From: an uncultured Clostridia bacterium
GTDB lineage: Bacteria > Bacillota > Clostridia > UBA1381 > UMGS1253
DNA: 5,426 bases
Assembly: GCA_937892135.1 (NCBI GenBank)
Contig: CALAUK010000196.1
Span: forward strand, 1-5,426
Direction: 5' to 3'
Positions 1 through 5,145 of the stretch are shown here, in pieces. The notes under the pieces are model-generated. The model was not told the origin of the DNA, ran no database searches, and saw only the letters and a list, made by a program, of their open reading frames with translations. Position 1 is the first letter of the stretch. Every line of letters starts with the position of its first letter. The translations under genes were made by a program, and so were the position numbers.

Positions 1-717
1 GCTCAGGGGCTTATAGCGGGAATCAATGCAGCGCATCTTATTTTGGGAAAAGAGCCTCTTATTTTAAACAGAGACGAGGCGTATATAGGCACATTAATAG
101 ACGACCTTGTTACAAAAGAGGTAACAGAGCCATATCGAATGATGACTTCGCGCTCGGAGTATAGATTAATCTTGCGTCAGGATAATGCGGACGAAAGGCT
201 AACTCCCATAGGATACGAAATAGGTCTTATTTCAAAAGAGCGATATGATGCATTTTTAGAAAAGCAGAGAGAGATTCAGAAAGAGATTGAAAGGCTTGAG
301 GGCATAACTGTAACTCCGAAAGAAGCAAATCCCTTGCTTGAAAGCGCAGGAACAGCGCCATTAAAAACGGGAATAAAGCTTTCAGAGCTTTTAAAGCGCC
401 CACAGATTACATACGAAATGCTTAAGCCTTTAGACCCTGATAGAAAAGAGCTTTCATACCCTGTTTGGGAACAGGCAGAAATTAAAATAAAATATGACGG
501 ATACATTAAAAAGCAGTATCGCGCGGCAGAGCAGATTAAAAAGCTTGAAGACAGGCGCATCCCCGAAAACATAAACTATGACGATGTTTACGGACTACGC
601 CTTGAGGCAAGACAGAAGCTTTCTAAAATCCGCCCCGAGACATTAGGTCAGGCAAGCAGAATTTTAGGAGTTTCTCCCGCAGATATAACAGTTTTAATGA
701 TTCATTTAGGAAAATAA
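1..717 (+). CDS. mnmG: tRNA uridine-5-carboxymethylaminomethyl modification enzyme MnmG (GidA), C-terminal part
   Basis: This is the 3' part of mnmG. The frame is open from base 1, so the gene starts outside the window; 238 codons remain of a protein usually about 620-630 aa. MnmG is an FAD-dependent cytosolic enzyme that works with the GTPase MnmE to install the cmnm5 group on wobble uridine (U34) of certain tRNAs. Seen here: the AQGLIAGINAA segment at residues 1-11, then EAYIGTLIDDLVTK, the TEPYRMMTSRSEYRL signature, and DNADERLTPIGYEIGL. The C-terminal helical domain follows, with IKYDGYIKKQ, DDVYGLRLEARQKL and the ending GQASRILGVSPADITVLM, which is the conserved C-terminal MnmG motif. 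The N-terminal FAD-binding Rossmann fold is outside the window. The expected partner rsmG does not follow; transcription ends at the hairpin just after the TAA. Family assignment is secure. Confidence 0.97.
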   Translation, partial: AQGLIAGINAAHLILGKEPLILNRDEAYIGTLIDDLVTKEVTEPYRMMTSRSEYRLILRQDNADERLTPIGYEIGLISKERYDAFLEKQREIQKEIERLEGITVTPKEANPLLESAGTAPLKTGIKLSELLKRPQITYEMLKPLDPDRKELSYPVWEQAEIKIKYDGYIKKQYRAAEQIKKLEDRRIPENINYDDVYGLRLEARQKLSKIRPETLGQASRILGVSPADITVLMIHLGK

Positions 718-746
718 AAAAGAGGTTTTTATAAACCTCTTTTTTA
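715..746. terminator. bidirectional intrinsic terminator between mnmG and spoIID
   Basis: There is a perfect inverted repeat: AAAAAAGAGGTTT (716-728) pairs with AAACCTCTTTTTT (733-745) around the 4-nt loop TTAT, and T715/A746 adds a fourteenth pair. The stem has A-runs on its left and T-runs on its right, so a transcript from either strand forms a hairpin ending in a U-tract. The stop codon of mnmG (715-717) and that of the convergent spoIID (744-746, minus strand) both lie in the stem. The G/C core is only four pairs, so strength is inferred rather than certain. Confidence 0.9.
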
Positions 747-1730
747 AATGCTCTCAAGGCGGACAACTTCAATTCCCGTGTAGTAGGTTTTTAAAATCTG
801 GGCGAAGTCTTTTCCCTGAGAGGCAAGGTAATTTGCGCCGTATTGGCTAAGGCCAACTCCGTGCCCGTTTCCCGTAACATTCATTGTGACGAGGGAGTCT
901 GTTATTTCAAAGTTTATATTTGCTGAGCGAAGATTAAAAAGCGAGCGTATGTCTGTGCCCGTAAGGGTTTGATTTCCTACAGTTAAAGACAAAATACTTC
1001 CTGCCTCGCTTCTTTTTATGTTTTCTACAAGAGGAGAGTTTTCTTGCCACTCTGTATCGGGGAAAGCCGCTTTTATAACATTTTTAAACTGCTCTGTGGT
1101 AACAGATGAAGAGGATTTAAACTTGGGCGAAAGCTCTTCTCCGTAGCTTGTGACAGAAACGAGATACGGCGTTTGTTGCCCCTGCCAGATATCTGAGGCG
1201 TTTTCGGTTTTGCCGCTGCTTGTTGAGTGAAAAACCGCATTTATGATTTTTCCGTCATAAAGACACACACAGTTTATAGTTTCGTCAACGGAAGACTTGA
1301 TTTTATTATAAAACGCATCAAAGTCTTCGCCCCATTTTTCTTTCATCGCCTCTTTTGTTATGTATGCCTTGCAGCAGGCAGGATTAGTGCAGACATCTGC
1401 GCCGTTATCGTGTTTTTGCCCTGAAGAAATTTTTGAAAGAATATAGCTTCTTGCTGCAACTGCCTGAGCCTTTAGCGCCTCTTTTTCAAAAGATGCGGGC
1501 ATTTCAGCCGCAACAACCCCCGTAATATATTCTTCAAGCCCTATATTAATAGTCTCATTCTGCTCAACGATATATGAATTGATTTTCTTTGTGCTTGAAA
1601 CATCAGAAAACTCTTTTGTTTCGGCAGAATCTTCGCTTTGGGGCTTTTTAACAGTCAGGCAAAAAAGACCGGGAATTAAAACAATAAGCACAAAAAAGAA
1701 TAAAAATAAAAAGGCAAATCTTTTTAACAT
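744..1730 (-). CDS. spoIID: stage II sporulation protein D (SpoIID), peptidoglycan lytic transglycosylase
   Basis: The product is 328 aa, close to the roughly 340 aa of Bacillus SpoIID. In the family, SpoIID is a membrane-anchored lytic transglycosylase that acts with SpoIIP and SpoIIM to remodel septal peptidoglycan during engulfment of the forespore. Residues 4-25 form one hydrophobic anchor with no lipobox. The SpoIID/LytB domain starts near residue 65: EEYITGVVAAEMP carries the expected catalytic Glu (E76), followed by KAQAVAARSYI. His107, Cys114, Cys119 and Cys120 sit where clostridial SpoIID binds zinc. NAVFHSTSSGKT (164-174) and GNGHGVGLSQYGA (287-299) are family motifs. The ATG at 1730 has an AGGTG site (1738-1742) 7 nt upstream, inside the preceding gene, which ends 2 nt before this start. 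It is the last gene of a leftward operon. The family is secure; a LytB-like non-sporulation paralogue is possible but less likely. Confidence 0.93.
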   Translation of the reverse strand: MLKRFAFLFLFFFVLIVLIPGLFCLTVKKPQSEDSAETKEFSDVSSTKKINSYIVEQNETINIGLEEYITGVVAAEMPASFEKEALKAQAVAARSYILSKISSGQKHDNGADVCTNPACCKAYITKEAMKEKWGEDFDAFYNKIKSSVDETINCVCLYDGKIINAVFHSTSSGKTENASDIWQGQQTPYLVSVTSYGEELSPKFKSSSSVTTEQFKNVIKAAFPDTEWQENSPLVENIKRSEAGSILSLTVGNQTLTGTDIRSLFNLRSANINFEITDSLVTMNVTGNGHGVGLSQYGANYLASQGKDFAQILKTYYTGIEVVRLESI

Positions 1731-1732
1731 AA

Positions 1733-1993
1733 CTATTCACCTAAAAGGATATAGCCTAAAGCGAGAATTAGAGGCCAGTCGGGGTTTTCGTTATCCTTAA
1801 TAAGCATAAAAATCAAAAACATTATAATATAATCATCTGAAGAAAGATTTTTAAGCTTGTCAAGCGATATGGGGAATGCCTTTTTTTCTCTTTGTACGGG
1901 CAGAGGTACAGTGTTTTCGCTTTTTTGTTTTTTGGCATTGGGGTATGGGGGATATTTAAAATTATCTTTGTATCTGAAATTACGGCTTTCCAT
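1733..1993 (-). CDS. uncharacterised 86-aa protein with hydrophobic C-terminus, upstream of spoIID
   Basis: I do not recognise this gene as a named family. The ATG at 1993-1991 is chosen because an AAGGAG site (2001-2006) lies 7 nt upstream; the frame could extend to a TTG at 2011, but that would read through the ribosome binding site. Residues 1-45 are polar, basic and aromatic with prolines (for example KYPPYPNAKK) and probably disordered. Residues 46-86 are different: LKNLSSDDYIIMFLIF, an acidic turn DNENPDW, then PLILALGYILLGE. This gives two short hydrophobic stretches (about 54-65 and 73-85) split by charged residues, which could be a membrane-associated helical hairpin. The arrangement resembles small hypothetical proteins I associate with Clostridia, from memory only. 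It stops 2 nt before spoIID and starts 18 nt after the 117-aa gene, so it is in the same operon. A sporulation-linked role is inferred from position alone. Confidence 0.8.
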   Translation of the reverse strand: MESRNFRYKDNFKYPPYPNAKKQKSENTVPLPVQREKKAFPISLDKLKNLSSDDYIIMFLIFMLIKDNENPDWPLILALGYILLGE

Positions 1994-2000
1994 ATTTATT

Positions 2001-2006
2001 CTCCTT
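2001..2006 (-). promoter_or_regulatory. Shine-Dalgarno site that fixes the start of the 86-aa gene
   Basis: On the minus strand AAGGAG lies 7 nt upstream of the ATG at 1993. The longest reading frame starts at a TTG at 2011, 5 nt upstream of this site, and would translate through it. This shows that the ATG is the real start and that the protein is 86 aa rather than 92 aa. Confidence 0.88.
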
Positions 2007-2011
2007 ATCAA

Positions 2012-2365
2012 TTAAAACATGTCCTTAAGTCCTTCAAGAAGCGGGGTATATTTTAAAAGTTTAACAAGCTTTGCCGCCTTGTCGGCACGGGTTTGTTTGT
2101 CGTTTTTAAGATAGGGTTTAAGTGCAATTATAAGGTCTGAACGAGTGTCCTTTTTTGACTCAAGAGACTTTACTGCGCTCATAAGATGCATTAATTTTTC
2201 GGGATTTATGTCTGAAAAAGCATCTTCCTTTTTAGAATTTTCCGTGTTCCCGAAAGAAAAGTCTCCGCTTCCTAACATAGAGAGCGCCTGATTTATTTTC
2301 TCCTGTGCATCGGGACCCGATAAAAAATCCTGTATCATATTAAGTGTGTTTTCGCTGTCGGTCAT
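2012..2365 (-). CDS. uncharacterised 117-aa helical protein, spoIID operon
   Basis: The function is unknown to me. The 117-aa product has no signal peptide or membrane segment. It appears mostly helical: an N-terminal part (residues 1-32, LNMIQDFLSGPD then INQALSMLGSG), a polar Ser/Asn/Lys/Asp linker (33-53), a helix INPEKLMHLMSAVKSL (53-68), and the most distinctive part, SDLIIALKPYL (76-86) followed by a basic stretch and DKAAKLVKLLKYTPLL (95-110). The ALKPYL plus DKA-KL-KLL pattern recurs, as I recall, in hypothetical proteins of Clostridia. The ATG at 2365 has AAAGGAG 7 nt upstream (2373-2379). It overlaps the stop of the 82-aa gene as ATGA (2362-2365), which implies translational coupling. 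Gene reality is well supported by start, spacing and operon packing; the role is inferred to be linked to SpoIID only by position. Confidence 0.83.
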   Translation of the reverse strand: MTDSENTLNMIQDFLSGPDAQEKINQALSMLGSGDFSFGNTENSKKEDAFSDINPEKLMHLMSAVKSLESKKDTRSDLIIALKPYLKNDKQTRADKAAKLVKLLKYTPLLEGLKDMF

Positions 2366-2610
2366 TTTTTATCTCCTTTTCCTTTCATAAACTGATTAAG
2401 CTTTGTCATATCGAGATTTTTTAATCCTCCCGAAAGAGCCTTTTTTATATCCTCCGAAGAGAGCGAGGAAAACATTTTTAAAACCTTTTCCTTATCGATA
2501 TTATCCATATTCTTTGAAATTTCATTTGCCTTTCCTGAGTTTATGAAATTTTCAAGAGTTTTTTTGTCTTTCTCATCTATTTTTGATGTGTCAAAGTTAT
2601 TATTTTTCAT
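2362..2610 (-). CDS. uncharacterised 82-aa charged helical protein, first gene of the spoIID operon
   Basis: I do not recognise this protein. It is 82 aa, Lys- and Asp/Glu-rich, with no membrane segment. The visible order is a polar N-terminus (1-15), a helix around KTLENFINSGKANEISKN (17-34), a second around DKEKVLKMFSSLSSEDIKKAL (39-59), and a Gly/Lys-rich tail GLKNLDMTKLNQFMKGKGDKK. The segment KVLKMFSSLSSEDIKKAL loosely echoes PEKLMHLMSAVKSL in the next protein, so the two may share a fold; this is weak. The ATG at 2610 has AGGTG (2616-2620) 5 nt upstream. It is the promoter-proximal gene of the leftward operon, and its TGA overlaps the ATG of the 117-aa gene. TGA therefore acts as a stop in this genome. 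Confidence 0.8.
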   Translation of the reverse strand: MKNNNFDTSKIDEKDKKTLENFINSGKANEISKNMDNIDKEKVLKMFSSLSSEDIKKALSGGLKNLDMTKLNQFMKGKGDKK

Positions 2611-2624
2611 ATAATCACCTCATA

Positions 2625-2674
2625 CTTTTTGTACCATTATATGTCCTGGGGATAAAAATAATGCAAGTACAAAG
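2625..2674. repeat. imperfect inverted repeat in the divergent promoter region
   Basis: The left arm CTTTTTGTACCATTAT (2625-2640) matches the reverse complement of the right arm ATAATGCAAGTACAAAG (2658-2674) in three blocks, CTTT, GTAC and CATTAT: 14 bases, with a TT insertion in one arm and TTG in the other. The centre is 17 nt. The repeat brackets the putative leftward -10/-35 elements, so it could be an operator, or a hairpin if transcription starts further upstream. The match is seen in the sequence; the function is inferred. Confidence 0.45.
2636..2664 (-). promoter_or_regulatory. candidate promoter of the leftward small-protein/spoIID operon
   Basis: On the minus strand, GCATTAT (2658-2664) and CATATAAT (2636-2643) are separated by 14 nt, with the first start codon 25 nt beyond. 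CATATAAT with a 14-nt spacer resembles the mother-cell sporulation factor sigma-E pattern, which controls spoIID in Bacillus. The -35 match is loose, and the same TATAAT would also serve sigma-A with a poor TTGCAT at a 19-nt spacing. That the operon starts in this intergenic gap is likely; the sigma assignment is tentative. Confidence 0.4.
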
Positions 2675-2685
2675 CTAATTTCACA

Positions 2686-2714
2686 TTGACATAAATTCCT
2701 TTTTTTAGTATAAT
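2686..2714 (+). promoter_or_regulatory. sigma-A promoter of the GDPD-galM operon
   Basis: TTGACA (2686-2691) and TATAAT (2709-2714) are both perfect consensus hexamers with the ideal 17-nt spacer. The predicted start is near 2720-2722, giving a leader of about 23 nt. An AGGAG site (2731-2735) stands 8 nt before the ATG at 2744. This suggests strong housekeeping transcription with little room for leader-based control. Confidence 0.93.
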
Positions 2715-2743
2715 GTAGGAAAGTTAGAAAAGGAGAATTTATA

Positions 2744-3442
2744 ATGATTAATTATGCGCACAGAGGAGCAAGCGAATATGCTCCTGAGAACACTTTATCA
2801 TCATTCTATCTTGGCTTATTAATGGGAGCAAACGGAATTGAAACAGATGTGCAGAAAACTAAAGACGGAGAGCTTGTTTTGTTTCACGACAGCACAGTAG
2901 ACCGCGTTTCAGACGGTACAGGAAATGTTTCAGACTACACATTTGAGGAAATAGAAAAGCTTAAAATATACGGAAATGCAACAACAGGCTATTACGATAA
3001 GATTGTGACTTTAAGAGAGTTTTTAGAAAAGTTTTCTTCTTACGACATTACCTTTGCAATAGAGCTTAAGGGAGCGGGAGTTAATAAAGAAACTTTAGAA
3101 ATGATTAAAGAGTTTGGTATTATGGAAAAAACAACTTTTACAAGCTTTAACTTTGACTACATAAAAGAAATTAAAGAGCTTGACAAAAGTGCAAGAGTAG
3201 GCTGGCTTGTTAAAGAGGTAACAGAAGAGACTATTAAAGCTTTAAAGGAAATTGGCGGAGAGGAAATGGCGCCTCAGGCAGCCCCTCTTACAGAGGAAAT
3301 TGTAAAAAACTTAAGAGACGAGGGTCTTGGCGTAAGAGCGTGGGGGCTTTCAAGCGTGGCACTTATGAAAAAAATGTGCGACCTTAAAGTTGACGGTATG
3401 ACTGTAAACTTCCCTGACAGATTATATGAATATTTAAAATAA
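2744..3442 (+). CDS. glycerophosphodiester phosphodiesterase (GDPD family)
   Basis: This 232-aa protein matches the short, cytosolic GDPD/UgpQ-type class, which hydrolyses glycerophosphodiesters to sn-glycerol 3-phosphate and an alcohol. It is a TIM-barrel enzyme needing a divalent metal. Motifs seen in order: AHRGASEYAPENT (His6 and Arg7), GIETDVQ with the E-x-D metal ligands Glu33 and Asp35, LFHDSTVDR with His48 as the second catalytic His, FAIELKG with Glu107, and the end VRAWGLSS followed by VDGMTVNFPDRL, matching the family's final WTVN and DGI-TD-P elements. No signal peptide or membrane segment is present, so it acts in the cytosol. It is first in an operon, with galM 10 nt downstream. 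The substrate is not determinable here; it may recycle lipid-derived or imported glycerophosphodiesters. The gene symbol is left blank because ugpQ and glpQ cannot be told apart by sequence reading. Confidence 0.95.
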   Translation: MINYAHRGASEYAPENTLSSFYLGLLMGANGIETDVQKTKDGELVLFHDSTVDRVSDGTGNVSDYTFEEIEKLKIYGNATTGYYDKIVTLREFLEKFSSYDITFAIELKGAGVNKETLEMIKEFGIMEKTTFTSFNFDYIKEIKELDKSARVGWLVKEVTEETIKALKEIGGEEMAPQAAPLTEEIVKNLRDEGLGVRAWGLSSVALMKKMCDLKVDGMTVNFPDRLYEYLK

Positions 3443-3452
3443 GAGGAAAACT

Positions 3453-4469
3453 ATGAAAATTACAAAAACAAAATTCGGAGAACTGAACGGAGAGGATATT
3501 TATTTATTTTCTCTTGACAATGAAAAAGGCTTAACGTGTGAAATTATAAACTATGGCGCAAGAATAAAAAGCCTTATATATAATGGCACAGACGTGGTTT
3601 TAGGATATGAAACCTGGGAAGGTTATGAAAACGACGGAGTATTTTTTGGAGCATTGGTAGGAAGAAATGCAAGCAGACTTGAAAATGCAAGGTTTTGCTT
3701 AAACGGCAAAGAATACAATGTTTCAAAAAACAACGGAAAGCATAGTCTTCACGGCGGCTTTTTGGGATTTAGCAAAAAAATATGGAAAGTAGAAGAAAAT
3801 GAAAATGCACTCGTTCTTTCTTTGAAAAGTCCTGACGGCGACGAGGGATATCCCGGAAATTTAGATATTTCAGTTAGCTATACTCTTACAGACGGAAATG
3901 AGCTTGAAATTTCTTATTCTGCAAAAAGTGATATGGATACAGTGTTTAACGTAACAAACCACTCGTATTTTAACTTAAACGGGCACGGAAACGGCACAAT
4001 AGAAAATCATACATTAAAGGTTGAGGCTGATTATTATACGCCTATAACCGAGGAGCTTGTTGTTACGGGGGAGATAAAGCCTTTAAAGGATACGCCATTT
4101 GATTTCACAAAAGAAACTGTGATTAATAAAAAAATCATCGAAATGAAAGAAAAAACAGGCAGAGACCGCGGTTTTGACCATAATTTTGTGATAAATGGAG
4201 AGGGATTTAGAAAAGCGGCAACTGTTCGCGGTGATAAAACAAATATCACTATGGAGGTTTACACTGACCGCCCCGGCATTCAGATTTACACGGCGATTTT
4301 GTCTAAGGAAAGGCCGTTTTGCAAAAACGATGCAAAATATTTGGGCTTTGCGGGAGTGTGCTTTGAAACGCAAGAATTTCCAAACAGTGTAAATGTTAAT
4401 GCCTTCCCATCGCCCGTATTAAAGAAAGGCGATACAATCGAAACTAAAACAATATATAAATTCATATAA
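3453..4469 (+). CDS. galM: aldose 1-epimerase (mutarotase)
   Basis: The 338-aa product is the normal length for GalM, which interconverts the alpha and beta anomers of galactose, glucose and related aldoses ahead of the Leloir pathway. Motifs: FGALVGRNASR (65-75), KHSLHGG with His100, VTNHSYFNLNG with the catalytic His170, GFDHNFVI with the sugar-binding Asp242, and FETQEFPNSVN with the catalytic base Glu305. All four key residues sit at nearly the same positions as those I recall for Lactococcus lactis GalM. It is cytosolic, with no signal peptide. The ATG at 3453 has an AGAGGA site (3442-3447) 5 nt upstream and follows the GDPD stop by 10 nt, so the two are co-transcribed from the 2686 promoter. 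A strong terminator begins at its stop codon. No galK, galT or galE is in the window, so pathway context is missing. Confidence 0.96.
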   Translation: MKITKTKFGELNGEDIYLFSLDNEKGLTCEIINYGARIKSLIYNGTDVVLGYETWEGYENDGVFFGALVGRNASRLENARFCLNGKEYNVSKNNGKHSLHGGFLGFSKKIWKVEENENALVLSLKSPDGDEGYPGNLDISVSYTLTDGNELEISYSAKSDMDTVFNVTNHSYFNLNGHGNGTIENHTLKVEADYYTPITEELVVTGEIKPLKDTPFDFTKETVINKKIIEMKEKTGRDRGFDHNFVINGEGFRKAATVRGDKTNITMEVYTDRPGIQIYTAILSKERPFCKNDAKYLGFAGVCFETQEFPNSVNVNAFPSPVLKKGDTIETKTIYKFI

Positions 4470-4497
4470 AAAAGCAGAGCATTTGCTCTGCTTTTTT
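4468..4497 (+). terminator. intrinsic terminator after galM
   Basis: AAAAAAGCAGAGC (4468-4480) pairs perfectly with GCTCTGCTTTTTT (4485-4497) around the loop ATTT. It is a 13-bp stem with a 7-bp GC-rich core and a six-T run, starting within the galM stop codon. The A-run on the left means it could also stop leftward transcription from the region beyond. Confidence 0.95.
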
Positions 4498-4525
4498 GTT
4501 ATAAAATTAAATGATGAAATGTTAG

Positions 4526-4993
4526 TTTGTTTTTTCTAAATATCAAACGGCGCTTGATTTTTCTTCACTATTATCCGAAGAAGGCTTTTTGCCAAAACTA
4601 ATCACAAGAAAGGATAGTTTCGTGGTTTATTTTAAAGGTTGTGATGAAATTTGCGAACTATTATTTTATTTAGGCGCAACTAAATGCCGTTTTGAAGTAG
4701 AAAATATAATAATTGAAAAGGAATTAAGAAACGACACGAACAGGCGAATAAATTGCGAAATGGCAAATATTGAAAAGCAAATAAATGCTTCGCAAAATCA
4801 AATAAACGCAATCACAACGATAATAGAAACGATTGGACTTGATGAATTGCCTTGATCGTTAAGTTCGGTTGCAAAGGCAAGGCTTGATAACCCGGAAAGC
4901 ACTTTAAGCGAACTATCTGAAAGTTTAAAAATCTCTAAAAGTTGTTTAAATCATAGATTGAGAAAAATAGTGGAAATTGCAAAAAATTTATGA
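4526..4993 (+). pseudogene. whiA: whiA remnant: C-terminal half with an in-frame TGA
   Basis: Frame 4526-4993 carries the C-terminal half of WhiA, a DNA-binding regulator linked to cell division and, in Streptomyces, sporulation. Recognisable pieces are PKLITRKDSFVVYFK, ELRNDTNRRINCEMANIEK, INASQNQINA, ETIGLDELP, and, past a TGA at 4853-4855, SVAKARLDNPESTLSEL and ISKSCLNHRLRKIVEIA, ending at TGA 4991-4993. The last part is the helix-turn-helix module. The alignment continues in the same frame across the TGA, so a single codon became a stop with no frameshift. About 155 codons remain of a protein usually about 310-330 aa. The N-terminal LAGLIDADG-like domain is absent, and a TAG at 4523-4525 closes the frame upstream. 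There is no good start codon or ribosome binding site; a TTG at 4589 is the only candidate. The usual neighbours rapZ and yvcK are absent. A sequencing error could explain the TGA but not the missing 5' half. Confidence 0.85.
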
Positions 4994-5028
4994 AACTTAA
5001 AAATACCGCAAATAAAGTTATAAACAAT

Positions 5029-5058
5029 TTGACGAATGCAAAAAATAGTTGTTATAAT
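5029..5058 (+). promoter_or_regulatory. orphan promoter-like sequence downstream of the whiA remnant
   Basis: TTGACG (5029-5034) and TATAAT (5053-5058) are spaced 18 nt apart on the plus strand, one mismatch from the sigma-A consensus. No open frame with a ribosome binding site follows: bases 5060-5143 contain only short broken frames, after which the next gene reads the opposite way. Transcription from here would run into the 5119-5145 hairpin and then antisense to the membrane-protein gene. In such AT-rich DNA it may also be a chance match. Confidence 0.5.
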
Positions 5059-5118
5059 GATATTGGTTGTTGAAATATTTTATAAATCTAATCCTAATAC
5101 CCAAAATATAAACTAAGG

Positions 5119-5145
5119 GATGAAATAACGAAATGTTATTTCATC
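5119..5145. repeat. 11-bp perfect inverted repeat (hairpin) at the composition boundary
   Basis: GATGAAATAAC (5119-5129) and GTTATTTCATC (5135-5145) are exact reverse complements around the loop GAAAT. The right arm overlaps the stop codon (5144-5146) of the leftward membrane-protein gene. It could act as a weak terminator for that gene, but the stem is AT-rich and followed only by CCTTAGTTTATATTTT rather than a clean T-run. It also sits exactly where GC content changes, so it may mark a recombination end. Its presence is certain; its role is unknown. Confidence 0.7.

Noticed and set aside
276..572. Minus-strand open frame of 98 codons
   Set aside because: It lies antisense to conserved mnmG sequence, with no ribosome binding site or recognisable product.
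1227..1424. Plus-strand open frame of 65 codons within spoIID
   Set aside because: It is antisense to the conserved SpoIID domain with no supporting signals.
1994..2011. N-terminal extension of the 86-aa protein to a TTG at 2011
   Set aside because: The extension would translate through the AAGGAG site that serves the ATG at 1993.
4034..4392. Three open frames (two minus, one plus) within galM
   Set aside because: All overlap the conserved catalytic half of galM in other frames and show no family signature.
4853..4855. Recoding of the in-frame TGA in whiA (as Trp, Gly or selenocysteine) rather than a stop
   Set aside because: TGA ends the 82-aa gene with an ATGA overlap and also ends this whiA frame and the membrane protein. 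WhiA needs no selenocysteine here, no insertion element is evident, and the missing 5' half already shows decay.
4589..4855. An independent 88-aa protein starting at TTG 4589
   Set aside because: WhiA similarity continues in frame both upstream of 4589 and downstream of the stop, and the TTG lacks a convincing ribosome binding site.
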